Of a stretch of 29,278 nt of DNA, positions 1-9,128 are shown piece by piece. The stretch is from CAISGS01 sp044346445 (GTDB lineage Bacteria > Pseudomonadota > Alphaproteobacteria > Caulobacterales > Caulobacteraceae): contig JBIIZD010000023.1 of the NCBI GenBank assembly GCA_044346445.1, forward strand, positions 1 through 29,278. The letters are read 5' to 3'. The position numbers and the translations under genes were made by a program. The notes under the pieces were generated by a model. That model was not told the DNA's origin. It searched no databases and saw nothing but the letters and a program-made list of their open reading frames with translations. Numbering within the stretch: the first letter of the stretch is position 1; each line of letters opens with the position of its first letter.

Positions 1-118
1 TGATGCCGGTCAGATCATTACCGGCAAGGTTGGTCTGTCTGAGGTCGCGGCTGCGTTTGAGGCCCTCGCTCAGCCCGACCACCACGTCAAGATCCTGGTC
101 GAGCCGCAAAGGCTATAG
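1..118 (+). CDS. C-terminal fragment of a medium-chain zinc-type alcohol dehydrogenase family protein (5' end outside window)
   Basis: Reading from base 2 gives about 38 codons ending in TAG at 116-118. The encoded tail contains a Gly-Lys-Val-x-Leu-x-Glu-Val stretch followed by Ala-Phe-Glu-Ala-Leu and ends Val-Lys-Ile-Leu-Val-Glu-Pro. This resembles the usual end of medium-chain (MDR) zinc-dependent dehydrogenases, in which the last helix (AAFEAL) precedes a beta strand (KxLI/V). Only the tail is visible, so the substrate cannot be assigned. It lies just upstream of, and on the same strand as, the sarcosine oxidase genes. A role in the same catabolic pathway is possible but is inference only. 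Confidence 0.6.
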   Translation, partial: DAGQIITGKVGLSEVAAAFEALAQPDHHVKILVEPQRL

Positions 119-144
119 GCGCCGGTGTCAGACGAATCTAATTT

Positions 145-157
145 TTGCTCTGAGCAA
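145..157. promoter_or_regulatory. Short palindrome upstream of soxB, possible operator
   Basis: TTGCTC and GAGCAA flank a single T, giving a perfect 6-bp inverted repeat in the 112-bp gap between the dehydrogenase tail and soxB. It is surrounded by T-rich sequence that stands out from the GC-rich genes. It could be an operator for a regulator of the sox genes. Equally, it could be part of a weak terminator for the upstream gene, since a T-run (TTTTT) lies just before it and another just after. No regulator gene is adjacent. Confidence 0.25.
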
Positions 158-230
158 TATCATTTTTAGGCGTTGCCTATGGGCAGAAGGGCTGTATCTG
201 GCTGGGGTACCCACAGGATGATCATTGCCC

Positions 231-1487
231 ATGCAGTCCTATTCGGCCCTAAACCTGTTTCGCCGAGGGCTAGGCGGGCACAAGTCCTGGACCCGGGCCT
301 GGCGCGACCCAGCGCCTAAGTCGCATTATGACGTGATCATTATTGGCGGCGGCGGCCATGGCCTGGCGACGGCCTATTATCTGGCCAAGGTTCACGGCAT
401 CAAGAATGTCGCCGTGCTGGAGCGCGGCTGGATCGGCGGTGGCAATACAGGGCGCAATACGACCATTGTCCGCTCAAACTATCGCCAACCGGCCTTGCAC
501 AACCTGTTTGAATTTTCGCTCAAGCTCTGGGAGGGCATGAGCGATGAGCTGAACTACAATGTCATGTTCAGCCAGCGTGGGGCACTGTTTCTAGGCCATT
601 CCGACAGCGACATGATCCGGCTGGCCGAGCGCGGCGATGCTATGCGCTGTATGGGTATAGATGCCGAACTGATGAGCAAGGCCCAGCTTCGCAAGCTGAT
701 CCCGCTTTTGGACCTGTCCGACGAGGCGCGGTTTCCCATTGTCGGCGGCCTGATTCAGCCGCGTGGCGGCACGGCCCGGCATGACGCCGTAGCCTGGGGC
801 TATGCACGGGCGGCCGATGCGCTTGGCGTCGATGTGATCCAGAACTGCGAGGTTCTGGGCATGGATATGCGCGGCGGCAAGATTGTCGGGGTCAAGACCA
901 GCCGGGGCGATATTGGCGCGGACCGGGTCGGCATCTGCGTGGCAGGCAATTCGGGTCAGGTCGCGGCCATGGCCGATCTTAGGCTGCCGATCGAGTCCCA
1001 CCTTTTGCAGGCCTTTGTCTCCGAGCCGGTCAAGCCCATGATCGACACCGTGATCATGTCGCAATCCATCCATTGCTATATCAGCCAATCCGACAAGGGC
1101 GAGATCGTGTTGGGCGGTGATCCGGACCATTATCCCACCTATTCCCAGCGCGGGCGGCCAGACCGGATCGAGGAGGTCGCAGGCCAGGCCATTGCCCTGA
1201 TCCCGGCCCTGTCACGCCTGCGCATGCTGCGGTCCTGGGCCGGCACCACGGATATGAGCTTTGATGGCTCACCCATTATCGGCAAGACACCGGTGGACGA
1301 GCTCTATCTCAATGGCGGCTGGTGCTATGGCGGGTTTAAGGCCACGCCCGGTTCGGGCTGGCTCTATGCCCATACCCTGGCCAAGGGTGAGCCGCACGAC
1401 CTGAACGCCCCCTTCCGGCTTGACCGATTCGAGACCGGCGCGACCATTGACGAAACGGGCGCAGGCCCCATGCCGCATCACCGGTGA
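231..1487 (+). CDS. soxB: Sarcosine oxidase beta subunit (SoxB)
   Basis: This is the FAD/FMN-carrying beta subunit of heterotetrameric sarcosine oxidase. The complex oxidises sarcosine to glycine with O2, passing the methyl carbon to tetrahydrofolate. From ATG 231 the protein has 418 residues, normal for the family. The N-terminus (YSALNLFRRGLGGHKSW) matches the conserved SoxB start. A dinucleotide-binding motif GGGGHG lies at about 39-44 after a beta strand VIIIGG, followed by ERGWIGGGNTGRN. H184 in the ARHDAVAW context corresponds to the histidine that covalently binds FMN in characterised SoxB. An in-frame TTG at 225 is an alternative start; the AGGATG at 216-221 is closer to it (about 5 bases) than to the ATG, so the start is uncertain by two codons. 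soxD follows 7 bases downstream. Confidence 0.95.
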   Translation: MQSYSALNLFRRGLGGHKSWTRAWRDPAPKSHYDVIIIGGGGHGLATAYYLAKVHGIKNVAVLERGWIGGGNTGRNTTIVRSNYRQPALHNLFEFSLKLWEGMSDELNYNVMFSQRGALFLGHSDSDMIRLAERGDAMRCMGIDAELMSKAQLRKLIPLLDLSDEARFPIVGGLIQPRGGTARHDAVAWGYARAADALGVDVIQNCEVLGMDMRGGKIVGVKTSRGDIGADRVGICVAGNSGQVAAMADLRLPIESHLLQAFVSEPVKPMIDTVIMSQSIHCYISQSDKGEIVLGGDPDHYPTYSQRGRPDRIEEVAGQAIALIPALSRLRMLRSWAGTTDMSFDGSPIIGKTPVDELYLNGGWCYGGFKATPGSGWLYAHTLAKGEPHDLNAPFRLDRFETGATIDETGAGPMPHHR

Positions 1488-1494
1488 GACCCCC

Positions 1495-1767
1495 ATGCTC
1501 CTGATCACCTGTCCCCATTGCGGTCCGCGCGCCCAGGCCGAATTTGTGTTTGAGCGCCCGCTTGAATCCATCATCCAGATTGATGAAACCCTGCCTGATC
1601 TGATCCATAAGCTCTATAGCCGGGTCAATCCCAAGGGCCCGTCTTGGGAGTTATGGCGTCATACCTATGGCTGCCAGTCCTGGCTCAAGCTGCACCGCGA
1701 TACCCACACCCACACCATCCATGCCGTCCTTGAGATTGGCCAGAGCCCAGACGGCGGTGACGCATGA
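1495..1767 (+). CDS. soxD: Sarcosine oxidase delta subunit (SoxD)
   Basis: This is the small zinc-binding delta subunit of the sarcosine oxidase complex, about 90 residues, normal for the family. It begins MLLITCPHCGPR. C6 and C9, with H56 and C60 in the RHTYGCQSW segment, have the spacing of the Cys-Cys-His-Cys zinc site known in the Stenotrophomonas/Pseudomonas maltophilia enzyme. A longer in-frame extension back into soxB was rejected because the canonical start is the ATG at 1495, with GGTGAGA just upstream overlapping the soxB stop. The stop overlaps the soxA start by 4 bases (ATGA), which indicates translational coupling. Confidence 0.95.
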   Translation: MLLITCPHCGPRAQAEFVFERPLESIIQIDETLPDLIHKLYSRVNPKGPSWELWRHTYGCQSWLKLHRDTHTHTIHAVLEIGQSPDGGDA

Positions 1768-4724
1768 GCCCGACCTTGCGCCAACCGGGGGCTGGCCGGA
1801 CGCGGCAAGACCGCCCGATCCGGTTTCAATTTGATGGCAAGACTCATAAGGGCTTTGAGGGCGACACCCTGGCCTCGGCCCTGCTGGCCAATGGCGTCAA
1901 GCTGTTCGGTCGCAGTTTCAAATATCACCGCCCGCGCGGCGTGATGGCCGCTGGCATTGAAGAGCCAAGCGCCCTGGTGGGGGTCGGCACAGGCGGCCGC
2001 TATGAGGCCAATACCCGCGCCACAGACGTGTTCATCTATCCGGGTCTGAAAGCCATCAGCCAGAACCGCTGGCCAAGCCTGGGCCTGGACCTGTTATCGG
2101 GCATCAGTCTGATCGCGCCCTTCATTCCAGCCGGATTTTATTACAAGACCTTTTTTGGCCCGCCCAAGCTCTGGATGGTCTATGAGCACTTTATCCGCAT
2201 GGCCGCAGGCCTGGGCAAGGCCCCCAAGGCGGCGGACAAGGATGGCTATGAGCACAGAGCAGGCTTTTGCGATGTACTGGTGGTCGGTTCTGGCCCGGCA
2301 GGCCTAGCCGCCGCCCTGGCCGCCAGCGCCGCTGGGGCCAAGGTGATCCTGGCCGAGCAGGACCGCGAACTGGGCGGCTCGCTCTTGACCGATGCGGCGA
2401 CCATTGACGGCAAGGCCAGTGACGACTGGATAGCGCATGTGACCGCAAGCCTGCTCGCCAAGGGCGGGCGCATCCTGACCCGCACCACCGCCGCCGGGTT
2501 TTATGATCATGGCCTTCTAAACCTGATCGAACGCGTGACGGAGCCAGGCCAGGCCCCCGGGGTCACGGGCCTGGCGCAAAGATTATGGCGTGTGCGGGCT
2601 GGCCAGGTGGTTTTGGCGACCGGGGCGCTGGAGCGGCCACGCCTGTTTGCCGGTAATGACCTGCCCGGCGTCATGCTATCAGGCGCGGTGCGCACCTATC
2701 TGAACCGCTACGGCGTCCGCACGGGCCAAAAAGTGGTTATCACCACCGATAATGATGATGCTTATCGCACGGCATTGGACCTGGCCGAGGTCGGCGCTCA
2801 GATTGTCGCCATATTGGATAGCCGCGCCGCAGGGGCTGCCGGGATCAGCCTGTCTATTCGGCGCGCCCAAACCCGCATGCCCGTGCATTTCAATGCCAAG
2901 CTCATCGCCGCCAAGGGCTCAGCCAAGGGTGTCCAGAGCGCCAAGGCCATGATTGATGGCCAGGTCCTAAGTCTGCCCTGCGACCTGATCGCCGTATCGG
3001 GCGGATTTTCGCCGGTCGTGCATCTGCATATGCAGGCTGGCGGCACCTTAAACTGGAACGAAACCACGGGGGCCTTTAGCCCTGATGTCAGCCGCCAGAA
3101 CCAGACCACAGCCGGGGCCGCAGCGGGGGTCGATGCCCTTGGCCAAACCCTTGCCAGCGGCTGGACTTCTGGCCTTGCCGCCGCCAAGGCGCTTGGTCTC
3201 AAGGGCCGTGTGCCCAAGACCGCGCCAGCCTGCGCCGAGGCCGATGACCAGCCTTGCCGCAGCCTCGCCGATTGGCTGCCTGCGCCGCAAACCCATCTGA
3301 AAAAGGCCTTTGTCGATTATCAGAACGATGTCACCGCCGCTGACCTCGATCTCGCTTGGCGCGAAGGCTATCGGTCGGTTGAGCATATGAAGCGCTATAC
3401 CACGCTTGGTATGGCGACCGATCAGGGCAAGACCAGCAATCTGGTCGGCTTGGCGCGTCTGGCCTTGGCCGAAGGCAAGCCCGTTCCCTCAGTTGGCCTG
3501 ACCACTTTTCGGCCGCCCTATACGCCGGTTACGCTCGGCGTCTTGGCCGGTGAGCATACCGGCGCGCACTTGAGCCCCCGTCGCCGCCCGGTGCTCTATC
3601 CGGTCCATGCGGCGCAAAAGCCGATCTGGCAGCCGGTTGGCTATTGGCATCGGCCAAGGGCCTATCCACAAGGGCGCGAGACCCTGCATCAGGCCGCGCA
3701 CCGCGAGGCCTTGAGCGTTCGCACCAAGCTTGGCGTCACGGATGTCTCGACCTTGGGCAAGTTCGATGTGATCGGTCCGGATGCGGCGACCTTTTTGGAG
3801 CTTGTCTGCGCCACGACGGTCGGCAAGCTGGCGGTCGGCCGCGGCCGCTATACCCTGATGCTGCGCGAAGACGGCATGGTCATGGACGATGGCACGGTCT
3901 GGCGCGTCGCTGAAAACCGCTATTTCCTGACCAGTTCGACCGGCGGCGCAGACCGTATGGCCGCGCACCTATCCTATGTGCGCAAGGTCCTGGCCCCCCA
4001 ACTCAAGCTTACAGTCGCCAATGTGCAAGAGCACTGGGCGGCTGCGGCCATTGCCGGGCCGCTGGCCAAGGCTGCGGTGGAAAACCTGATGGGTGAGGGT
4101 TCTGCACCTGCGCACATGTCACTCGGACTTGGTCCTCTGGCCGGTATTCCCGCCATGATCCTGGCTGCCAGCTATAGCGGCGAGCGGGCGTTTGAAGTCT
4201 ATGCCCCCTCGCACCAGATCGGCGCGGTCTGGGACGCGATTGTCGAGCAGGCGCGGGGCCTGGGCGGCTGTCTCTACGGGCTTGAGGCCTTGGAAATCCT
4301 GCGCATTGAAAAAGGCCATATCGTGGTTGGCGGCGAGATTGATGGCCGCGCCACAGCCGATGATCTGGGGCTTGGCAAGATGCTGCGCCCGGCTGGGCGC
4401 TTTGTCGGGGCCACAGCGCTTGGACGCCCTGCCCTGGCCGATCCACAACGCTTGCAACTGGTCGGTCTTGAAGCCCTTAGCGGCACCATCCCAGAAGGCT
4501 CCATGCTGGTCACGGCCAAGGGTGCCGTACCGTGTGGCCATGTCACGGCAGCGGGCATGAATGTGATTCAAGGCGGCTCGATTGCCTTGGGCTTTTTGCA
4601 AGCCGGACGCGCGCGGCTGGGCGAAGTTCTGACCGCAACCTCACCGACCCGCAAACAGGCCGCCCAGGTCAAGGTGGTTAAGCCTGTATTTTACGATCTG
4701 GCCGGAGATCAGTACCGTGATTGA
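1764..4724 (+). CDS. soxA: Sarcosine oxidase alpha subunit (SoxA)
   Basis: This is the large NAD- and folate-binding subunit, 986 residues, typical for the family. An N-terminal ferredoxin-fold segment (about 19-100, with GRSFKYHRPRGV) lacks cluster cysteines, as usual for SoxA. A Rossmann dinucleotide site GSGPAG lies at 175-180. The C-terminal third, from about residue 650 (TKLGVTDVSTLGKFDVIGPDA), is an aminomethyltransferase (GcvT-like) domain expected to bind tetrahydrofolate and take up the methyl carbon as methylene-THF. It overlaps soxD by 4 bases and soxG by 8 bases. No truncation or frameshift is visible. Confidence 0.95.
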   Translation: MSPTLRQPGAGRTRQDRPIRFQFDGKTHKGFEGDTLASALLANGVKLFGRSFKYHRPRGVMAAGIEEPSALVGVGTGGRYEANTRATDVFIYPGLKAISQNRWPSLGLDLLSGISLIAPFIPAGFYYKTFFGPPKLWMVYEHFIRMAAGLGKAPKAADKDGYEHRAGFCDVLVVGSGPAGLAAALAASAAGAKVILAEQDRELGGSLLTDAATIDGKASDDWIAHVTASLLAKGGRILTRTTAAGFYDHGLLNLIERVTEPGQAPGVTGLAQRLWRVRAGQVVLATGALERPRLFAGNDLPGVMLSGAVRTYLNRYGVRTGQKVVITTDNDDAYRTALDLAEVGAQIVAILDSRAAGAAGISLSIRRAQTRMPVHFNAKLIAAKGSAKGVQSAKAMIDGQVLSLPCDLIAVSGGFSPVVHLHMQAGGTLNWNETTGAFSPDVSRQNQTTAGAAAGVDALGQTLASGWTSGLAAAKALGLKGRVPKTAPACAEADDQPCRSLADWLPAPQTHLKKAFVDYQNDVTAADLDLAWREGYRSVEHMKRYTTLGMATDQGKTSNLVGLARLALAEGKPVPSVGLTTFRPPYTPVTLGVLAGEHTGAHLSPRRRPVLYPVHAAQKPIWQPVGYWHRPRAYPQGRETLHQAAHREALSVRTKLGVTDVSTLGKFDVIGPDAATFLELVCATTVGKLAVGRGRYTLMLREDGMVMDDGTVWRVAENRYFLTSSTGGADRMAAHLSYVRKVLAPQLKLTVANVQEHWAAAAIAGPLAKAAVENLMGEGSAPAHMSLGLGPLAGIPAMILAASYSGERAFEVYAPSHQIGAVWDAIVEQARGLGGCLYGLEALEILRIEKGHIVVGGEIDGRATADDLGLGKMLRPAGRFVGATALGRPALADPQRLQLVGLEALSGTIPEGSMLVTAKGAVPCGHVTAAGMNVIQGGSIALGFLQAGRARLGEVLTATSPTRKQAAQVKVVKPVFYDLAGDQYRD

Positions 4725-5247
4725 TACGCAAATGCTCAGACTGACCAGCCCTGCGGCCGCTTGCCTGATCCGGTTTGAGGTCTGGTCTGACCCCGAAGCC
4801 TGCCTTGAGCGCCTAGCCAAAGCGCTCGGAGCGGAACTGCCAAAAGCAGGTAGATCGGTCACCATCGGTAAGCTGCGCTTGATCTGGCTTGAGCCCATGA
4901 CCTGGCTGGTGCGCGGGCCGCAAACTGAGGCCACCGAACGCCTTGGCGCAATAGACGCGGCCCTGGGCCAGGACGGCGGGGCCTGTGACATCAGCGGGGC
5001 CTTGGTGCGGGTGCAGATCAGCGGGCCTGCCTGGCGCACACTCTTGACCATTGGCGGGGTGTTTAATGCCGAGGCGGCCACCTTCGCGCCAGGCTGCATG
5101 GCCGCAACCGTGATTGCCCATGCGCCTGTGCGCCTTGATGTCATCTCCAAAACCGAGATCGAAGCCTATACGCCGCCCAGCTATGCCCCAGACCTGATGG
5201 CGTTCTGGGACAAGGCGGCCGCAAGGCTCAATCTGGAGCTAGGCTAA
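4717..5247 (+). CDS. soxG: Sarcosine oxidase gamma subunit (SoxG)
   Basis: This is the gamma subunit of the sarcosine oxidase heterotetramer, 176 residues. It is a GcvT-like fold that packs against the alpha subunit. The GTG start at 4717 overlaps the soxA stop by 8 bases. Family-like segments include LIWLEPMTWLVRG, a central DISGALVRVQISGPAWRTLL, and a C-terminal AYTPPSYAPDLMAFW (the family usually has a conserved aromatic 'sYa..l..wl' end). It is the last gene of the sox unit. It converges on trxA with 3 intervening bases, and a GC hairpin covers the junction. Confidence 0.9.
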   Translation: MIDTQMLRLTSPAAACLIRFEVWSDPEACLERLAKALGAELPKAGRSVTIGKLRLIWLEPMTWLVRGPQTEATERLGAIDAALGQDGGACDISGALVRVQISGPAWRTLLTIGGVFNAEAATFAPGCMAATVIAHAPVRLDVISKTEIEAYTPPSYAPDLMAFWDKAAARLNLELG

Positions 5248-5250
5248 GGA

Positions 5251-5583
5251 TCAGGCCGGTTGGACACCGGCCTCATGCAGCCATTCCAAAATCTTCTGCT
5301 TGGGCAGGGCCCCGACCTTCATCGAAGCCATTTGGCCATTGCGAAACAGCATCATGGTTGGAATGCCGCGCACGCCATACTTGCCCGGCGTCATCGGGCT
5401 GTCTTCGATATTGACCTTGGCCACAGTCATGACACCGGCCAGTTCATCGGAAATCTGTTCCAGAGCCGGGGCGATCTGTTTGCAGGGCCCGCACCATTCG
5501 GCCCAAAAATCCACCAAGACCGGGAGATCAGCCTTTAGGACCGATTGCTCGAACGTGTCGTCAGTCACCGTCACCGTACTCAT
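5251..5583 (-). CDS. trxA: Thioredoxin
   Basis: This is a 110-residue thioredoxin, the normal length for TrxA, and a cytoplasmic thiol-disulfide reductant. The active site WCGPC is at 30-34, preceded by VLVDFWAE (buried Asp present). The cis-proline motif GIPT lies at about 73-76. A GGAGTAAG Shine-Dalgarno lies about 7 bases before the ATG. It is downstream of addA on the same strand after an 89-base gap that holds no gene. The addA-trxA order recurs in many alphaproteobacteria. It may share the addBA transcript or use its own weak promoter in the gap; the sequence does not settle this. Confidence 0.97.
   Translation of the reverse strand: MSTVTVTDDTFEQSVLKADLPVLVDFWAEWCGPCKQIAPALEQISDELAGVMTVAKVNIEDSPMTPGKYGVRGIPTMMLFRNGQMASMKVGALPKQKILEWLHEAGVQPA
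5253..5273. terminator. Perfect 8-bp GC hairpin at the soxG/trxA convergence
   Basis: AGGCCGGT, spacer TGGAC and ACCGGCCT form a perfect stem a few bases past the soxG stop and inside the last codons of trxA. Being symmetric, it could act on transcripts from both sides. No T-run follows on either strand, so it is not a canonical intrinsic terminator. It may instead protect mRNA 3' ends or slow the polymerase. Confidence 0.4.
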
Positions 5584-5672
5584 AGGTCTTACTCCATCCA
5601 GACGCGGCCCCTTAGCGTTGGGTCGCGTTATCCTGCCCTTTGAGGCTTATGTAGGCACACTTTGCGGCCTTA

Positions 5673-8600
5673 TCAATGACGCTCCAACCCAGCCAAGGTC
5701 TGTTCGACCAAATCGGATGGTACTGGCATCAATAGCGGGCCATCGGTCCAGACCAGAGCCGCCTCGACATGGCGGCCTGGAAACACCTGACGCAGAACCG
5801 CGACATAGACCGCCATCTGCACCAGATAGGCCCGGTCGGCATGCTCGATTTGCAAGGGTGCTGGCCGATTGGTCTTATAATCCACCACCAAAACCCGGTC
5901 TGGGGTAATCACCAGCCGGTCCACCCGGCCAGATACGGCCAGCCCCGCAGGCAGGCCAGGCGCGGTCCCCGCCACGGCCACTTCTGGCCGCGACCCTGGG
6001 CCAAACACCTCGGCAAACACAGGGTCGGTAAGCACCCCCAAGGCCGCCGCCGTCATCTCCTCGCACTGTGCCGGCGTAAGGTCTGGCTCACGCGCCAAGA
6101 GCGCCAAGGCGCTTTGCCGATAGCGGGCGGGGTCCAGATCCGGCAAAAGCTGCAATAATTTGTGAATAAGGTCGCCCCGCCGATACCGGCCAAGCCCGGC
6201 CAGACTCGCAAGCGGCGAGGGCGCGGGTCCACGCTCCTGTTCGGCCAGCATTGAGGGCGAGGCATATCGCGTCCCAACCCCCTCTATGGGGGCCATGGTC
6301 CTGGCCCAGTCAGGAAGAGGATGGAGGGGGGCTGCGGCCTGTTGGCTGGTCTTGGCCAGTACCGGATCGGCCCCATAGCGGCGCAATACACCGTCAAGCA
6401 TAGGCAGTTCGCGTACGCCGCCGAACATTGTAAGACGATCCTGTTCAAGACCGCGCTCAATCAAGTCGTACCAGCTCCCGATCTTGCTGGCGGGCTTACC
6501 CGGCTCAACCCCGCAAATCACCAACTGGTCCCGCGCGCGGGTCATGGCGACATAGAGTAGGCGCAGGCTCTCCTCGTCGGACAAGGCTTCACGACGCGCC
6601 CGCGCAGCCTTGGTTGGCGCTATATCCTTGGGCTTGGACGGTGCCCAAAGCAGGCCGCCATCTTCGAGCGTCATTAGCCGCGAGCCGGTTGTCTTGGCCT
6701 TGGTGGCGGTATCGGGCAGATAAACGATCGGAGCCTCCAGCCCCTTGGCCCCATGGGCGGTCATGACCCTGACCTCGCCCTTGCCGTCCTCCTGCTCGCG
6801 CTTGACCTCAATCGCAAGACTGGCCATGGCATCGACAAATCGCTCCAGATCACGAATGCCACGCGCCTCTGCGGCCAGGGCCTGGGCCAGGAAGGCATCC
6901 AAGGCCTCTTCGGCTTCGCGCCCCAGGCGACTGAGAATCCGTTGCCGCATGGCGCGGCCGTCCTGGTCAAGGCGGCTTAGGACCTGAGCATAAAAATCAA
7001 AGGGCGAGACGCTGGTCACGACGGACCTGGCCCAGCCAAGGAACTTGCGCGCATTCAGCCAGGCCGGTCGCTCCTGCGCCCGTCGGGACAGGGCCGCCCA
7101 CAGGCTGCCGCGCCTTTGATAGGCCAGATCGAACAGGTCCTGCTCGTCCAGATCACACAAGGGCGAGCGCAGCAGGGCGGCCAAGGTCAGGTCATCATCC
7201 GTATACAGACAAAATTGCGCCAGCGCGACCAGGTCCTTGAACGCGACATGGTCCGACAAGGTCAGACGATCGGCACCGCCAACCGGAACCCTTAGCCGCT
7301 TGAGCGCACGGATAATCTCCTCGAACAAACCCGCGCGGCGGCGCACCAGGATCAGAAAATCGCCATAGACCGCCGGTCGCAAGAGGCGTGAGACCTTGTC
7401 AAACACCGCCTCGCCGCCCTGAACCCGCCTTTGAATATCCTGCGCGATCTTGAGCGCAAGAGCCTTGTTTGCGCCCGGCAGCGCCCCTTGCGTATCCAGC
7501 GGCGCCCAGGGATCAAGCTCTGGCTTGGGCGGCGAGACCTCCAGCGGCCAAATATCGACCGTCCCAAGCCCCGGCGGACGCAGGGCAATATGCTGGATCA
7601 CCGCGCGCGTACCATCGCCATCGCCGCGCGGCGGGCTTAGGGCCTGGCTGGCTGCGGCATCGGCAAAGACGGCATCGACAAAATTCAGCACCTCCGGCGT
7701 CGAGCGCCAGCTATCGGTTAGGGACACGCCCCGAAACGGCTGCTGCGCGCCCTCGGCCAGGGCCGCAAAAAACTGCGATTCTTCTAACAGCCGGGTCGGA
7801 TCGGCGCCCTGAAACGAAAAGATCGACTGTTTTTCATCCCCGACCGCGAACATGGTCCGGGCCTGATCGCCATCACCGGCCAAGCCGCTGTGTCCGGCGA
7901 AAAACTCGCCCGTCAGGGCACGGATGATATCCCATTGCTGCGGCGCTGTATCCTGGGCCTCATCAACCAGGACATGGTCAATGCCGCCATCGAGCTTGAA
8001 CAATACCCATGCAGCCTCGGACTTTTCCGTCAAGAGCGCCTTGGCGGCCAGGATCAGATCGCCAAAATCCATGCCGCCAGATTGGGCCTTGAGCAGTTCA
8101 TAAAGCCGGGCATAGGCCTCAGCCAGGCTGATCACCTGAACCGTTGTCTGGGCGATCTGGGCCGCCTTAACCTGATCATACCAGGCTTCAAGTCGATCTT
8201 GTTCAAGCTCAAGATAGGCCTTGGCCCCTGGATCGACCCCCTTCTTAGCCAGTTGATGGGTTGGCGCGCCATTTTCCGTGGACAGACATGCCCAGATCAG
8301 CGCCAGGCTCGAATCCGCATTCACCGCCATCATCTTGTCAGCGCGCTTGAGGTCTTGGACCCCCTGGCCCAGGATCAGGGCGCTTGCCGCCGCATACCAC
8401 TGGTTCCAGTCGATACCGGCCACAGCCTGCGCCTCAAGCGTTTCAGGACTGACCCAGGCGCTGAAGCCGCAGCTTTTCCACACCACACTCTCAACGCCGC
8501 CTTGCGATGCGGCCGTCTTTACAAAAGCCTCAATCTCATGGCGCTGGGATTCAAAACTGACAAGCAGGGCATTAAAGCTCTTATAGTCCAGAGCAACAGA

Positions 8601-9128
8601 CAGGCTTGCATAGGCCTGGGCCAAGGGTCCGTGCCCGATCGCATATTGGGCCAAGGCCTCGCGGGCCTTGGTCGAGACGGCCTGGGCGGCGGCATCCTCC
8701 AGCACGATAAACCCAGGCGAAACCCCGGCCTCCAGCGGAAACCGGCGCAGCAATTTTTCACAAAAAGCGTGAATGGTCTGGATCTTTAGGCCGCCGGGCG
8801 TCTCCAGGGCCTGGGCAAACAGACGCCGCGCCCGTGAAAGATCGCCGGGCTGCTCGTCAAGTGCTTCCAAGGCCTTGGCCAGGCCTGCATCATCTTGCAA
8901 GGCCCATTGCCCAAGCGTCTCAAACAGCCGCCTTTGCATCTCGGCGGCGGCGGCCTTGGTAAAGGTCAGGCACAAAATCGCTTCGGGCCTGGCCCCGCGC
9001 AGCAGAAGCCGCGCCACCCGCCCGACCAGGGTCGATGTCTTGCCCGATCCGGCATTGGCCGTAACAAAGGCCGAAACCTTGGGATCATTGGCCAATAATT
9101 GCGGGTGCGGTGCCGATGTCAGGGTCAT
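5673..9128 (-). CDS. addA: Double-strand break repair helicase-nuclease AddA
   Basis: This is a UvrD/Rep-family helicase with a C-terminal RecB-type nuclease, the A subunit of AddAB, which resects double-strand breaks for RecA loading. It has 1151 residues, typical of alphaproteobacterial AddA. Walker A ANAGSGKT is at 24-31. The DEXX box is VDEAQD. Later helicase motifs include a VMTAHGAKGLE segment and a YVAMTRARDQL segment. The nuclease motif VVDYKTN has D1083 and K1085. It overlaps addB by 4 bases, giving tight coupling of the two subunits. Confidence 0.97.
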   Translation of the reverse strand: MTLTSAPHPQLLANDPKVSAFVTANAGSGKTSTLVGRVARLLLRGARPEAILCLTFTKAAAAEMQRRLFETLGQWALQDDAGLAKALEALDEQPGDLSRARRLFAQALETPGGLKIQTIHAFCEKLLRRFPLEAGVSPGFIVLEDAAAQAVSTKAREALAQYAIGHGPLAQAYASLSVALDYKSFNALLVSFESQRHEIEAFVKTAASQGGVESVVWKSCGFSAWVSPETLEAQAVAGIDWNQWYAAASALILGQGVQDLKRADKMMAVNADSSLALIWACLSTENGAPTHQLAKKGVDPGAKAYLELEQDRLEAWYDQVKAAQIAQTTVQVISLAEAYARLYELLKAQSGGMDFGDLILAAKALLTEKSEAAWVLFKLDGGIDHVLVDEAQDTAPQQWDIIRALTGEFFAGHSGLAGDGDQARTMFAVGDEKQSIFSFQGADPTRLLEESQFFAALAEGAQQPFRGVSLTDSWRSTPEVLNFVDAVFADAAASQALSPPRGDGDGTRAVIQHIALRPPGLGTVDIWPLEVSPPKPELDPWAPLDTQGALPGANKALALKIAQDIQRRVQGGEAVFDKVSRLLRPAVYGDFLILVRRRAGLFEEIIRALKRLRVPVGGADRLTLSDHVAFKDLVALAQFCLYTDDDLTLAALLRSPLCDLDEQDLFDLAYQRRGSLWAALSRRAQERPAWLNARKFLGWARSVVTSVSPFDFYAQVLSRLDQDGRAMRQRILSRLGREAEEALDAFLAQALAAEARGIRDLERFVDAMASLAIEVKREQEDGKGEVRVMTAHGAKGLEAPIVYLPDTATKAKTTGSRLMTLEDGGLLWAPSKPKDIAPTKAARARREALSDEESLRLLYVAMTRARDQLVICGVEPGKPASKIGSWYDLIERGLEQDRLTMFGGVRELPMLDGVLRRYGADPVLAKTSQQAAAPLHPLPDWARTMAPIEGVGTRYASPSMLAEQERGPAPSPLASLAGLGRYRRGDLIHKLLQLLPDLDPARYRQSALALLAREPDLTPAQCEEMTAAALGVLTDPVFAEVFGPGSRPEVAVAGTAPGLPAGLAVSGRVDRLVITPDRVLVVDYKTNRPAPLQIEHADRAYLVQMAVYVAVLRQVFPGRHVEAALVWTDGPLLMPVPSDLVEQTLAGLERH

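Noticed and set aside
3..221. Plus-strand frame of 72 codons at the left edge
   Set aside because: Arg/Ser/Leu-rich nonsense composition, and it is out of frame with the dehydrogenase tail that reads well from base 2.
591..1130. Minus-strand open frame of 179 codons opposite soxB
   Set aside because: It is a shadow of soxB; His/Asp/Gln-rich composition is typical of antisense translation of GC-rich genes.
1420..1494. N-terminal extension of soxD into soxB
   Set aside because: SoxD proteins start directly before the CPxCG motif, so the ATG at 1495 is right.
7890..8789. Long open frame (299 codons) on the plus strand opposite addA
   Set aside because: It lies wholly inside addA in a GC-rich region where antisense frames stay open by codon bias; no domain or start signal is recognisable.
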